A model generated the notes under the pieces. That model made no database searches. It worked only from the letters and a program-made list of their open reading frames with translations, and was not told where the DNA came from. This document shows, piece after piece, positions 16,447-25,531 of a stretch of 64,000 bases of DNA. Source of the stretch: Levilactobacillus lindianensis (GTDB lineage: Bacteria; Bacillota; Bacilli; Lactobacillales; Lactobacillaceae); NCBI RefSeq assembly GCF_003946095.1, contig NZ_RHOD01000009.1, positions 1-64,000 on the forward strand. Reading direction: 5' to 3'. Positions within the stretch are counted from its first letter, which is position 1, and each line of letters opens with the position of its first letter. Made by a program: the position numbers and the translations under genes.

Positions 16447-18810
16447 TTACTTGAACCGGACCACAGTGGATCCATCCCCACCAGCATTTGCCGGCGAAAA
16501 GCCAAAACTCTTAATCCGATTGTTACGTTTCAAGTACTCGGTGACTCCTTTACGCAAGGCCCCAGTACCCTTACCGTGAATAATCGTGACAGAGGGATAA
16601 CCTGCCAACAGAGCCGAATCAATGTAACGGTCAACCTCAGCCATGGCTTCTTCATAACGATGCCCCCGCAGGTCGAGCGTTGGTGACATGCCATTAGAAC
16701 CCGTTCGGCGAACCGTAGCTCGCGGCTGCTTGGCACTCTTGGCCGGGTCCTTGGCCTTTTCCATATCACGCGTCGCAATCTTCATCTTTAAGATACCCAA
16801 TTGGACTTCCCAATTGCTGTCATCAAGTTGTTCCACGAGGACCCCGACTTGACCGTAAGACTTAACCAGCACGCTGTCTCCCTTGTGGAAGTCCAGCTTA
16901 GCCTTCTCCCGCCGCAACACCCGGTTTTTCTTAAGCTTGGTGTCCTGCTGGAGGGCGTTCAACGCCCCCTGTGCGGCAATCAATTCATCTTCCTTGACGA
17001 CACTCTGACCGGCAGCCAGCTGCTTCTTACGAAGGTCCGCAATGATTTGATTGGCCCGCTTACGAGATTCATCAACCAAGCGATTGGCTTCTCGTTTGGC
17101 ATCGGCCATAAGGTGATCTTTCTGTTGTTGATACTGTTCAAACTGTTGTTGTAATTGATCGTGTAACTCGTCGGCTTCCTTCAACTCTTGACTGAGTTGC
17201 GTTGCATCGGCGTCCACCCGTCGTTTCTGTTCAGTCAGATCACTAATCATGGCATTTAAGTCCTGACTATCCTGATCCGTCAAGCCCCGGGCCGCAGAAA
17301 CAATCTGTTCCGGCATGCCCAATCGAGCCGCAATATCTAAAGCATTACTCCGTCCAGGAATACCAATTAACAGGTGGTAAGTCGGTTGAAGCGTGTTACC
17401 ATCAAATTCCATGCTGGCATTGATCGTTTCTGGCCGATTATACCCATAGGCTTTCAACTCTGGATAGTGGGTTGAAGCCATTACATAGCTCCCAAGCGTC
17501 CCAATCTCATCGAGAATAGCAATCGCCAGTGCTGCCCCTTCTTGGGGATCGGTCCCGGCACCCAATTCATCCACAACAATCAGGCTTCGATCGTTGGCAT
17601 GCTTCAGAATGGCCACGATATTTTCCATGTGACCAGAGAAGGTACTCAAACTCTGTTCGATGGATTGTTCATCCCCAATGTCAGCGAAGATGTCATCGAA
17701 GACCCCGATGACACTATTTTCGTTGGCTGGAATGAAGAGTCCTGATTGCCCCATCAACTGAACTAAAGCCAGTGTTTTTAAGGTAATCGTTTTCCCACCG
17801 GTGTTGGGTCCCGTTACGATGATGGCCTTGTAGTCCTTACCAATCGCAATGTCGTTGGCCACAACCTTGTGGGGATCGATCAAGGGATGCCGCGCTTGCC
17901 GCAGGTCGACTTGATTATCCAGAGAAAGCTTGGGTTCCGTGGCCTTCATGTGATGCGCATATTTAGCCTTGGCATTGATAAAGTCGAAGTGACCCAGAAT
18001 TTCCGAGTTCCGGAGAATTTCATCCTGATAAGGATCCAGCAGGGCCGTTAATTCAGCAAGAATTCGCTGTTCTTCATGCCGTTCATCAATCTGATTCTGC
18101 CGTAACCGGTTGTTCAGACCCACGACGGCCTGGGGTTCAATGAACAGCGTCTGACCACTAGCACTCTGGTCATGAACGATGCCCCCGAAACGTTGCTTGT
18201 ATTCTGCCCGTACCGGAATCACGTACCGATCATCACGAATCGTGACGATGGTTTCACTGAGGTACTTGGCATCCTTCCCTCGTGTATATTGATCCATGGT
18301 GCTCCGGATGGCTGCCTCGGTTTGCGTGATGTGCTGGCGAATCTGACGAAGAGCTGGTGAGGCCTCATCCGTGATATGGCCATCCCCTTCCAGAGACGTC
18401 CGAAGTCGCCGCGTCACCTCTGGCAACGTGACAAGTTCTTTAACCACCCGATCCAAACGCTGTAAGTCGACTTCCTTTTCAGCTAAGTCTCGGAAGAACT
18501 TCACCACCGACCCGGTAGTCCACAGCACACGACTGATCTGAGCCAATTCCAGACCGTTCAACGCCGCATCCATCGCTAAGCGATGCAAGTGAGGCCGAAT
18601 ATCATCAAGCTTAGGTAGCGGGATTCCGTTCTCCAAACGATAGATATCCGCGCCATCCTTAGATTCAGACAGCCAGATCTGTAACGTTTTGGCATCCGCC
18701 GTTGGCTGAAGCTGACTCAATTCATGTTGACCGGCAGCCGAGACTAAGTAGCCTTGCAAGCCTTGCTTAATCCGGTCGTATTCCATAATTTTTAAGGTTT
18801 TTTGATTCAT
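16447..18810 (-). CDS. mutS2: MutS2 (ribosome-collision/recombination ATPase)
   Basis: The 787-aa MutS-like protein lacks the mismatch-binding domain. The core and clamp region is followed by the ABC ATPase (Walker A GPNTGGKT, then VVDELGAGTDP), a long coiled coil rich in Q/E/R, and a C-terminal Smr nuclease domain (LDLRGHRYEEAM...HGKGTGALRKGV). In B. subtilis MutS2 rescues collided ribosomes; elsewhere it suppresses recombination. Start at 18810 (MNQKTLKIMEYDRI) is set by an AAAGGA site; an upstream in-frame ATG would overlap that site. Third gene of zapA-cvpA-mutS2-trxA. Confidence 0.95.
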   Translation of the reverse strand: MNQKTLKIMEYDRIKQGLQGYLVSAAGQHELSQLQPTADAKTLQIWLSESKDGADIYRLENGIPLPKLDDIRPHLHRLAMDAALNGLELAQISRVLWTTGSVVKFFRDLAEKEVDLQRLDRVVKELVTLPEVTRRLRTSLEGDGHITDEASPALRQIRQHITQTEAAIRSTMDQYTRGKDAKYLSETIVTIRDDRYVIPVRAEYKQRFGGIVHDQSASGQTLFIEPQAVVGLNNRLRQNQIDERHEEQRILAELTALLDPYQDEILRNSEILGHFDFINAKAKYAHHMKATEPKLSLDNQVDLRQARHPLIDPHKVVANDIAIGKDYKAIIVTGPNTGGKTITLKTLALVQLMGQSGLFIPANENSVIGVFDDIFADIGDEQSIEQSLSTFSGHMENIVAILKHANDRSLIVVDELGAGTDPQEGAALAIAILDEIGTLGSYVMASTHYPELKAYGYNRPETINASMEFDGNTLQPTYHLLIGIPGRSNALDIAARLGMPEQIVSAARGLTDQDSQDLNAMISDLTEQKRRVDADATQLSQELKEADELHDQLQQQFEQYQQQKDHLMADAKREANRLVDESRKRANQIIADLRKKQLAAGQSVVKEDELIAAQGALNALQQDTKLKKNRVLRREKAKLDFHKGDSVLVKSYGQVGVLVEQLDDSNWEVQLGILKMKIATRDMEKAKDPAKSAKQPRATVRRTGSNGMSPTLDLRGHRYEEAMAEVDRYIDSALLAGYPSVTIIHGKGTGALRKGVTEYLKRNNRIKSFGFSPANAGGDGSTVVRFK

Positions 18811-18841
18811 AAGACGTTCCTTTCTCACGAACAGTCAGGCA

Positions 18842-19369
18842 TTATGCCGCGAGCCACCAGTGCACAAGGCGTTCTGACAACAGTGGGGTCTCTTTAACGA
18901 TCCACTGGGCCACGGGCGAAGCCTGATAACTATTCTGAAATGTCGTCATTGGTAATAGAATGAGTAGATTTAAAACTAAAAAGATCACCACATAACGTAC
19001 TAAGAGGTTGATTAAACCGCCTCCCAATCCGTTCACCTGGTGGATAACCGGAAGCTTAGTAGCCCGGTTAACCGTCTCGATGATGCGATGAACAATGAAG
19101 AAACCCACCGTCAAGATGGCCGAGAAAGCCAGTCCGTTGAGGAAAAATGAACTGCTCTGGCTCGCGGTTGCCACACTCGCCGAACTATCCAACGAGAGAT
19201 TTCTCACGAATTGGCCGATTCCGGTGGCCAACGGCCGTGACAAAAGCCGGGCCGCAATCCAGACGACGAAGTACCCGATGGTATTGAGAATCTGCCGCAA
19301 GAGTCCTCTGCGGTAGCCTCGTCGAAACCCCAGGATCAGTAGGCTGATAATAATCAGACTCAATATCAC
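18842..19369 (-). CDS. CvpA family membrane protein
   Basis: The 175-aa integral membrane protein of the CvpA/colicin V production family has four predicted helices (ILSLIIISLLILGFRRGYRRG at the start). B. subtilis homologue YshB occupies the same place, between zapA and mutS2. The start is GTG at 19369, one base after the zapA stop. An in-frame ATG at 19447 lies deep inside zapA and gives an implausible basic N-terminus. Function unclear. Confidence 0.85.
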   Translation of the reverse strand: MILSLIIISLLILGFRRGYRRGLLRQILNTIGYFVVWIAARLLSRPLATGIGQFVRNLSLDSSASVATASQSSSFFLNGLAFSAILTVGFFIVHRIIETVNRATKLPVIHQVNGLGGGLINLLVRYVVIFLVLNLLILLPMTTFQNSYQASPVAQWIVKETPLLSERLVHWWLAA

Positions 19370-19370
19370 C

Positions 19371-19628
19371 CTAATTCCCCGTTTCCGTGGAATCCGTGGG
19401 CTTGTCAGGCTGTTCGTCAGCCATCTTAAGTTGATCCGAGATCGCATTGAAGGCCATCAAAATGGCGGCATCTTCCTTGCTCATCTTGGGTGAAAGAGTC
19501 TTCAGTTGTTCGAACTGTTGGTTCAAAACTGTCGTGACGGCACGCATGTGCTCGTCAGTCGCTTGGCCCACAATCGTATAGGTTTTCCCGGCAATCATGG
19601 CCTTGAACCGGTGTGTCTGTTCCGTCAT
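19371..19628 (-). CDS. zapA: Cell-division protein ZapA
   Basis: Small (85 aa) FtsZ-bundling protein. The beta-rich N-terminus HRFKAMIAGKTYTIVG and the C-terminal coiled coil with DAAILMAFNAISDQL match ZapA/YshA of Firmicutes. Start at 19628 with GGGGGA eight bases upstream. First gene of the zapA-cvpA-mutS2-trxA unit. Confidence 0.88.
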   Translation of the reverse strand: MTEQTHRFKAMIAGKTYTIVGQATDEHMRAVTTVLNQQFEQLKTLSPKMSKEDAAILMAFNAISDQLKMADEQPDKPTDSTETGN

Positions 19629-19660
19629 ATCGATATTCCCCCTGTTTTGCATAACGCTTT

Positions 19661-19666
19661 ATTTTA
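19661..19666 (-). promoter_or_regulatory. zapA operon -10 box
   Basis: Extended -10 TGGTAAAAT on the minus strand, with a loose TGCAAC 17 nt upstream as a possible -35. Confidence 0.45.
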
Positions 19667-19729
19667 CCATTGATCCGGGGAACGTTGCACGCCTTTCACC
19701 CGCTAATAGGTCGTCGTTTCGTCCCAAAT

Positions 19730-19759
19730 AAAAAAGAGCGGAGATCTCCGCCCTTTTTT
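19730..19759. terminator. Terminator after the ireB-ruvX-DUF1292 operon
   Basis: GCGGAGATCTCCGC-type hairpin flanked by six A and six T; strong on the minus strand, following the DUF1292 gene. Confidence 0.9.
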
Positions 19760-19771
19760 GGATCTTAATGA

Positions 19772-20083
19772 CTAGTTTTTCTTACCAGCGTCAGGATTGA
19801 TTTCCCCGTCGGAAAGGAAAGTGTTCAATACGGATTCAATCATATCCCATTCTTCATCGGATTCGATTAATTGTAAATCTCCACCGGTTGGGTTAGCTGG
19901 ATCGTTTTCAGGTGGTAAGACATAGGCTTGGATGTCGACTTCTTCATCCTCGCTCTTACCAGACGGGTAAATCAAAATATATGACTTACCGAAGTCATCG
20001 GATTCAAAGGTAAACAGGACATCGTATAACTCTTCGTTACCATTTTCGTCAACTAACGTGATTTGTTCTTGGTCTTCGTTCAT
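19772..20083 (-). CDS. DUF1292 family protein (YrzB-like)
   Basis: Acidic 103-aa protein with the DUF1292 pattern (ITLVDENGNEELYDVLFTFESDDFGKSYILIYP). Start at 20083 with GAGG upstream, 8 nt after ruvX. The triplet ireB-ruvX-yrzB is conserved in Firmicutes (yrzL-yrrK-yrzB in B. subtilis). Function unknown. Confidence 0.88.
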   Translation of the reverse strand: MNEDQEQITLVDENGNEELYDVLFTFESDDFGKSYILIYPSGKSEDEEVDIQAYVLPPENDPANPTGGDLQLIESDEEWDMIESVLNTFLSDGEINPDAGKKN

Positions 20084-20091
20084 GCGAAACC

Positions 20092-20529
20092 TCACTTTTC
20101 TCGAGTTAATTTTCCATGCCGATCTAAATAGTTCTGCAGGATTAACCCGGCTGCTAATTTATCAATTACTTTTTTTCGTTTACGGCGAGACGTATCCGCT
20201 TGTTCCACTAACATACGCTCCGCTTCAACGGTTGTCAATCGTTCATCCTCGAAGTCAACTGGCAGGTGGAAACGCTCAGTCAACATATCACCATAACGCT
20301 TGGATGCCTCGGCCCGAGGCCCTAAAGAATTGTTCATGTTCTTGGGCAGGCCGACCACAAAACCGCCGACATCATGCTCCTGAACCAATTCGGCCACGCG
20401 GTCGATCCCAAAGATCTCCTCGTCCTCGTTAATCCGAATGATTTCAATTCCCTGGGCCGTCCAGCCTAAGGCATCGCTAATCGCAATGCCGACCGTTCGT
20501 GATCCCACATCTAATCCCATTAACTTCAT
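20092..20529 (-). CDS. ruvX: RuvX/YqgF putative Holliday-junction resolvase / pre-16S rRNA nuclease
   Basis: The 145-aa RNase H-fold protein starts with [16 protein letters not shown], contributing the first catalytic Asp, and has [14 protein letters not shown] and [14 protein letters not shown]. coli YqgF is implicated in 16S rRNA 5'-end maturation; resolvase activity is reported in some relatives. Its ATG overlaps the ireB stop in the ATGA configuration. Confidence 0.93.
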   Translation of the reverse strand: MKLMGLDVGSRTVGIAISDALGWTAQGIEIIRINEDEEIFGIDRVAELVQEHDVGGFVVGLPKNMNNSLGPRAEASKRYGDMLTERFHLPVDFEDERLTTVEAERMLVEQADTSRRKRKKVIDKLAAGLILQNYLDRHGKLTREK

Positions 20530-20798
20530 GATGGCTTCACCGGTCCATTCTGATTCAAATAGAACCGGACTAATTCTTCGATGATTTCATCGCGTTCATG
20601 CTTACGAATGAGATTCCGCGCATCATTGATACGTGGAATGTACGCAGGATCGCCTGATAGTAGGTACCCGACAATCTGATTAATGGGATTATATCCCTTT
20701 TCCTCAAGTGCCTGGTACACCGTTACCAGGGTATCGTGCACGTCCTTCGGCTGGTTGGCGCCAAAATCAAAATACATCGTTTTGTCTAATGAACTCAC
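20526..20798 (-). CDS. ireB: IreB regulatory phosphoprotein
   Basis: The 90-aa UPF0297/DUF965 protein. In Enterococcus faecalis IreB is a substrate of the PASTA kinase IreK and affects cephalosporin resistance. Highly conserved blocks [12 protein letters not shown] and [25 protein letters not shown] are present. The GTG start at 20798 is chosen because the family begins with (M)SSLDKTM and GGGGGTG precedes it; an in-frame ATG at 20855 would add 19 non-family residues. Confidence 0.92.
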   Translation of the reverse strand: MSSLDKTMYFDFGANQPKDVHDTLVTVYQALEEKGYNPINQIVGYLLSGDPAYIPRINDARNLIRKHERDEIIEELVRFYLNQNGPVKPS

Positions 20799-20833
20799 TA
20801 TGAAACACCCCCGTACTTCCTCACTTAGCCTCA

Positions 20834-20862
20834 ATTTTACTCGATCAGCTGGCAAACTACAA
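20834..20862 (-). promoter_or_regulatory. Predicted ireB-ruvX-DUF1292 promoter
   Basis: TTGTAG (20862-20857), 17-nt spacer, TAAAAT (20839-20834) on the minus strand; leader about 30 nt. Confidence 0.6.
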
Positions 20863-20967
20863 CGACCGCCACCTAATGTAATCTATTCGTAATACTGCTG
20901 TTACCAAGGGAGCCGCCCTAAATTCTGGACTGCTCCCCCGCGTCGCATTTTAACTTAATTCAATGGC

Positions 20968-23607
20968 TTAGTCCTGATCCGCTAACCAAGTTTCAGCAGC
21001 GGTCATGGCATCTGGTAACCCAGCTGGGTTCTTACCACCGGCCTGGGCCAAGTTTGGCCGTCCACCCCCACCACCATTAATCTTTGGTGAGATGGCTTTG
21101 ATCAAATCGCCAGCTTTAACCTGTTTCTGTTTGTCGGCACTAACGGCGACGATCAAGTTAGCCTTACCGTTGACTTCGGCTCCCAATACTAACACATCCG
21201 AAAGGGCTTGGTCACGCCAAGTGTCAGCGAGGGCCCGTAATTGGTCCATCTTGGACACCTGAACCGTCCCACTGATCAGCTTGTAATTTCCAGCCGTAAC
21301 CACGTGGTCAAAGACGGCACTGGCCTCTTGACTTGCCAGCTTGCCTTCTAAGGTCGCTTGTTTCTGTTCTAAGGCCTTAACTTGAGCTTGTAGGCTCTGG
21401 ACCTTCTGTTCCACTTCAGTGTCCTGAGTGACCTTTAAATCGCCAGCTACGGCGTCTAAGATTTCACTCCGACCCTGTAAGTAGCGATAAGCAGCGGCTG
21501 AGGTAACGGCTTCGATCCGTCGTACCCCGGCACCCACACCAGATTCGGAAGTAATCTTGAACAGCCCAATTTCGTTCGTGTTCTTTACGTGATTCCCACC
21601 ACAAAATTCGGTCACAAAGTCGCCGGCACTGACTACCCGAACGACCTTACCGTACTTTTCACTAAAGAGAGCAATGGCGCCCATCTTTTTAGCAGATTCA
21701 ATGTCGGTTTCCACCGTCGTAACGGGAAGTTCCGCAAAGATCTTCTCATTAACGATGGCTTCGGCCTTGGCCAAGTCGGCAGGATCAACCTGACCGAAGT
21801 GGGTAAAGTCAAACCGCAAGTAGTCCCCTTCAACCAAGGAACCGGCTTGTTGGGTGTGCTCACCAAAGACGTCACGTAAGGCCTTATCCAACAAATGGGT
21901 TGCGGTATGGTTCTTTTCGACCTTACTGTGGAAGACCGTGTCAACCTTGAGCTGGTAAGTTGCGCCCTTCTTCAAAGGTGCAACGACCGTCAGTGTATGC
22001 AGGTTCTGGCCGTTAGGCGCGTGTTGCACATCGGCAACGTGAGCAACCACGTGTCCGGCTTCATCCAAGATGTCCCCTTTATCCGCAACTTGACCACCCA
22101 TTTCGGCATAGAACGGCGTCTTGTCGAACATGGCTTCGGCCGTTCCAGTCGTGGCTTCATCGGCCAGTTGGTCATCAACGACCAACTCAGTCAACGTACT
22201 GGTTGTTGCTAATTGCGTGTAACCCACGTATTCACTCGGGGTTGTCACGTTGATTAACAAGTCGTGCTGCAGGCCCATCGCCTTTTGCTTGCCCCGGGCG
22301 TTGCGTGCCCGATCCTTTTGCTTCTGCATCTCGGCCTTGAAGCCGTCAACATCCACCGTAATGCCTTGATCGTCGGCATATTCTTCGGTTAATTCAACCG
22401 GGAAGCCGTACGTGTCGTAGAGTTTGAAGGCGTCGGGGCCGGCAATCTGGTTGCCACCCTGCTTCTTCAAATCAGCAATCAGACTGTTCAACAGCGTTAA
22501 TCCGCCATCCAACGTTTCCCCAAAGCGGTCTTCTTCAGAACGAACCACCTTGGCAATGTAGTCGGCTTGTTTGAGCACATCTGGGTAGTAAGATTGCATA
22601 ATCTTCCCAACCACTGGCACTAATTGGTCTAAGAAATCCCCTTCGATCCCCAGTTTTTGACCGTTAACAATGGCCCGCCGAATTAAACGACGGATCACGT
22701 AGCCTCGGCCTTCGTTACCTGGTAAAGCACCGTCACCAATGGCAAAAGTAATGGCCCGGGCATGGTCAGCAATCACCTTGAAGGACACGTCGTCCTCGTG
22801 ATTGGCACCGTACTTCTTGCCATCGCTGAGTTCTGCGGTCTTCTCGATAATTGGTAAGAAGAGGTCGGTTTCAAAGTTAGTCCGCGCATTTTGGAAAATC
22901 GAAACAACCCGTTCGAGCCCCATCCCCGTATCAATGTTCTTCCGTGGCAATGGCTTGTAGGTCCCATCTGGCTCATGGTTGAACTGCGAAAAGACGATGT
23001 TCCAAACTTCAAGGTAGCGTTCGTTTTCCCCACCAGGATAGTTTTCAGGATCATCGGCGGCCAGGTTGTTGAAATCTTCGCCCCGGTCATAGAAAATTTC
23101 GGAATCAGGACCCGAAGGACCCTCACCAATATCCCAGAAGTTATCTTCCACGGCGATGATGTGGTCGGGTGCCACGCCGGCAGCCTCCCAATCAGCCTTG
23201 GCATCGGTGTCCTTGGGATAAACGGTCATGTATAGTTTATCTGGATCCCAACCAAACCAGTCAGGTGACGTCAAAAGTTCCCACGCCCAGGTGATCGCTT
23301 CTTTCTTGAAGTAATCCCCCACGGAGAAGTTCCCGAGCATTTCAAATAACGTGTGGTGCCGGGCAGTCTTCCCCACATTTTCAATATCATTGGTCCGGAT
23401 ACTCTTCTGTGAAGAGGTTAACCGTGGATTCTCTGGCACAACTTGGCCGGAGAAGTATTTCTTCATGGTCGCAACCCCAGAGTTGATCCACAGCAACGAC
23501 GGATCATCCTTAGGAACCAGCGATGCACTGGGTTCAATCGTGTGGCCCTTAGACTTGAAAAAGTCCAGGTACATCTGGCGAATTTGACTGCTACTTAGGT
23601 CTTTCAT
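20968..23607 (-). CDS. alaS: Alanyl-tRNA synthetase
   Basis: Class II synthetase of 879 aa, normal length. The aminoacylation core is N-terminal (MKDLSSSQIRQMYLDFFKSKGH, then motif 2/3 region with GMGLERV). The editing domain carries the zinc/catalytic signatures HTATHLL and CGGNHV. The C-Ala domain ends the protein and includes the GGGGGRPNLAQAGG glycine-rich segment. Start at 23607 with GGAGG upstream. It is expressed behind a consensus promoter and an alanine T-box leader. Confidence 0.97.
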   Translation of the reverse strand: MKDLSSSQIRQMYLDFFKSKGHTIEPSASLVPKDDPSLLWINSGVATMKKYFSGQVVPENPRLTSSQKSIRTNDIENVGKTARHHTLFEMLGNFSVGDYFKKEAITWAWELLTSPDWFGWDPDKLYMTVYPKDTDAKADWEAAGVAPDHIIAVEDNFWDIGEGPSGPDSEIFYDRGEDFNNLAADDPENYPGGENERYLEVWNIVFSQFNHEPDGTYKPLPRKNIDTGMGLERVVSIFQNARTNFETDLFLPIIEKTAELSDGKKYGANHEDDVSFKVIADHARAITFAIGDGALPGNEGRGYVIRRLIRRAIVNGQKLGIEGDFLDQLVPVVGKIMQSYYPDVLKQADYIAKVVRSEEDRFGETLDGGLTLLNSLIADLKKQGGNQIAGPDAFKLYDTYGFPVELTEEYADDQGITVDVDGFKAEMQKQKDRARNARGKQKAMGLQHDLLINVTTPSEYVGYTQLATTSTLTELVVDDQLADEATTGTAEAMFDKTPFYAEMGGQVADKGDILDEAGHVVAHVADVQHAPNGQNLHTLTVVAPLKKGATYQLKVDTVFHSKVEKNHTATHLLDKALRDVFGEHTQQAGSLVEGDYLRFDFTHFGQVDPADLAKAEAIVNEKIFAELPVTTVETDIESAKKMGAIALFSEKYGKVVRVVSAGDFVTEFCGGNHVKNTNEIGLFKITSESGVGAGVRRIEAVTSAAAYRYLQGRSEILDAVAGDLKVTQDTEVEQKVQSLQAQVKALEQKQATLEGKLASQEASAVFDHVVTAGNYKLISGTVQVSKMDQLRALADTWRDQALSDVLVLGAEVNGKANLIVAVSADKQKQVKAGDLIKAISPKINGGGGGRPNLAQAGGKNPAGLPDAMTAAETWLADQD

Positions 23608-23629
23608 CTCTCAATACCTCCAAAAAAGT

Positions 23630-23845
23630 ATAAAAAACACCGTTGCCCGTAAAGACGCCGAAGCGCGGTACCACTTTACTTGCAACGATGTTCTAATCGT
23701 TTACCTCTTAAACTCATAACGCTGAGTCGCGATGTTTCCGAGGGAGCACCAGCATCAAACCGAATCGTTTTTCACAGCAGCCAAAACGTTTCTGAAAGAC
23801 GGTCAGACATGGCATATCCTCAAAAGTTTATTTAATTGTTGTCCA
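23630..23845 (-). ncRNA. T-box riboswitch of alaS (alanine)
   Basis: The leader between promoter and alaS contains the T-box core AGTGGTACCGCG (23675-23664 on the minus strand). A terminator hairpin ends in T6 (23637-23632). A GATGCT context gives specifier GCT (Ala) at 23753-23751. The bulge TGGT predicts pairing with an A discriminator base, as in tRNA-Ala. Uncharged tRNA-Ala should stabilise the antiterminator and switch alaS on. Confidence 0.88.
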
Positions 23846-23851
23846 TTTGAA

Positions 23852-23880
23852 ATTATAGGTGGCCACCGTCGCCTTGTCAA
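23852..23880 (-). promoter_or_regulatory. Consensus alaS promoter
   Basis: Perfect TTGACA (23880-23875), 17-nt spacer, perfect TATAAT (23857-23852) on the minus strand. This is the best promoter match in the window, as expected for a gene controlled by attenuation. Confidence 0.88.
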
Positions 23881-23920
23881 TCTTCGACACTGAATATGTT
23901 TGTCTCTGTCCAGCGCCTTC

Positions 23921-24073
23921 GGGTTGGTGAACATGGGCTGGAGGACGCCCAGAGCCGAAGTGCGGTCTCTGAACTTGCCCTTAAGCCTCCAAAACCGAGT
24001 CTCAAGGGCACCAATTCTCTAAGCGGTAAACCGCTAAGCGAATTCCCACAGCTGAGCCCATGTTCACCAACCC
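23921..24073. ncRNA. Candidate structured RNA, stem-closed three-hairpin element
   Basis: A 19-bp perfect inverted repeat (23921-23939 with 24055-24073) encloses three hairpins: 23950-23971 (AGAGCCG with CGGTCTCT, one bulge), 23976-24010 (TGCCCTT with AAGGGCA) and 24013-24044 (AATTC/GAATT outside AGCGG/CCGCT). Together this resembles a four-way junction. It lies between the helicase stop and the alaS promoter. No open reading frame with a ribosome site fits. The strand is undecided because the stems are mostly perfect Watson-Crick; I do not recognise it as RNase P, tmRNA, SRP or a T-box. Confidence 0.5.
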
Positions 24074-24082
24074 TACGGCTGA

Positions 24083-24157
24083 CACGGTGTGTTACTTCGA
24101 TAACGGTAAAGTTTTACGCCAACGCCACCGTCTTACCTATAGATTCACACACCCGTG
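24083..24157. other. Second stem-closed domain in the helicase-alaS gap
   Basis: A 10-bp stem with one bulged C (24083-24092 with 24147-24157) closes a 54-nt loop that can form smaller hairpins. It adjoins the 19-bp stem element. On the minus strand it would be the first structure after the helicase stop codon, but it lacks a T run typical of a terminator. Confidence 0.4.
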
Positions 24158-24172
24158 CGTTACCAGTTAGTT

Positions 24173-25531
24173 TTATTGGTAACGATCTGACTCACGCTTA
24201 CGACGCTTCCGTTCGTTTCGGGCACTCTGACGGGCGGCAACCCGCTTTTCCTGGTCCTTACGACGATGAATTTCTTGCTTGATTTGATGCTTGTAACCAG
24301 GCTTGATCTTCTTCTTCTTTTTCATCACGTAACCAATCAGTGATGGGTCCAGTTTTTGCGTACTCTTACGCCGCTGTGTCCGCCGGTTTCGGTCATAGGA
24401 ATCAACAATTTCACCGTTACTGATCCGCTTAGGCTGGAACTTAATGCCCATCTTTTCAATCTCAGCAATCTTGGCTTCTTCATCTGGTGAGTACAGGGTA
24501 ATCGCCGTTCCTGGCATCCCCTGACGACCGGTCCGGCCAACCCGGTGAACAAAGAAATCCAGATCTTCTGGCACATCATCGTTAATCACGTGGGAGACCC
24601 CTTCAATATCAATTCCTCGAGCAGCCAAGTCGGTTGCGACAACGAATTGGTACTGGAGATTCTTCACTTCACGCATGACCCGCTTTCGTTCACGGGGTTT
24701 GATACCCCCGTGAATCATGGCGACCTTCAGACCCTGGGCCTTCAAAAAGTCATGGATTTGTTCCACTCGATCCTTGGTGTTGGCAAAGATCAGAACCAGG
24801 TAGGGTTCCCCCATCGTGATCAATTGATAGATCAATTGATTCCGGTTTTGACCCTTGGTTGAAATTAACCAGTTATCGATCGTCGATGAGATCACCGTCG
24901 CCGTTGGAATTTCTTCAATAACGGGATGATTCATGTACTTCTTCAAGAATGGATCGAGTCGTTGTGGGATCGTTGCGGAGAACACCATCATTTGAAGGTG
25001 GCTTGGCATCCGACTGGCAATCTTATCAACTTGGTCTAAGAATCCCAGATCCAGCGTCATGTCGGCTTCATCGACAACGAATTGCCGCGTGGTGTGGACA
25101 TCTAAGGCCTGTGATTGGATTAAATCTTGCACTCGTCCAGGAGTTCCGATCACGAGTTGTGGTTGGTAATGGTGTAATTTATTCACTTGACGCTGCTTAT
25201 CAGTTCCCCCGACGTAGTTCCCAATTCGAATTTCAAATGGGGCTTCGGCGGCCAATTGTTCCGCCGCGGTGTGAATTTGGTAAGCCAGTTCCCGGCTCGG
25301 CGTGGTAATCACGGCTTGAACTTGGTTTTCTGACGTTAATTGATTAAAAATTGGCAGTAAAAAGGTATGGGTCTTACCACTCCCGGTTTGGGATTGGCCA
25401 ACCACATCTTTCCCCGAAGCGATTACGGGGATTAATTTAGCTTGCACCGGTGTTGGCTCGGTGAAACCAATCTTTTGCAAGGCCGTCATCAAGTACGGTT
25501 GCAAGTTGAATTGCTTAAAATTTGCGGTCAT
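24173..25531 (-). CDS. cshB: DEAD-box RNA helicase, CshB-like
   Basis: The 452-aa ATP-dependent RNA helicase has ordered motifs Q (FTEPTPVQ), I (SQTGSGKT), Ia (TTPSREL), Ib (GTPGR), II (VDEAD), III (SAT), V (ATDLAARGID) and VI (HRVGRTGR). A strongly basic C-terminal tail (KKKKKIKPGYKHQ...ARQSARNERKRRKRES) probably aids RNA binding. Length and tail resemble B. subtilis CshB (YqfR), which helps cold-shock growth and ribosome assembly. Its ATG overlaps the stop of the upstream nrnA-like gene by 4 nt. Confidence 0.92.
   Translation of the reverse strand: MTANFKQFNLQPYLMTALQKIGFTEPTPVQAKLIPVIASGKDVVGQSQTGSGKTHTFLLPIFNQLTSENQVQAVITTPSRELAYQIHTAAEQLAAEAPFEIRIGNYVGGTDKQRQVNKLHHYQPQLVIGTPGRVQDLIQSQALDVHTTRQFVVDEADMTLDLGFLDQVDKIASRMPSHLQMMVFSATIPQRLDPFLKKYMNHPVIEEIPTATVISSTIDNWLISTKGQNRNQLIYQLITMGEPYLVLIFANTKDRVEQIHDFLKAQGLKVAMIHGGIKPRERKRVMREVKNLQYQFVVATDLAARGIDIEGVSHVINDDVPEDLDFFVHRVGRTGRQGMPGTAITLYSPDEEAKIAEIEKMGIKFQPKRISNGEIVDSYDRNRRTQRRKSTQKLDPSLIGYVMKKKKKIKPGYKHQIKQEIHRRKDQEKRVAARQSARNERKRRKRESDRYQ

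Noticed and set aside
19370-19447. Longer N-terminus for the CvpA-like protein from the ATG at 19447
   Set aside because: It would lie inside zapA and adds a basic, non-hydrophobic segment with no ribosome site; the GTG at 19369 fits the family.
23921-24073. Resemblance of the GGTTGGTGAACATG arm to a segment of E. coli 6S RNA
   Set aside because: The match is short, lies in the closing stem rather than the central part, spacing to the next similar block differs, and lactobacillus 6S is expected at another locus. Not called as 6S RNA.
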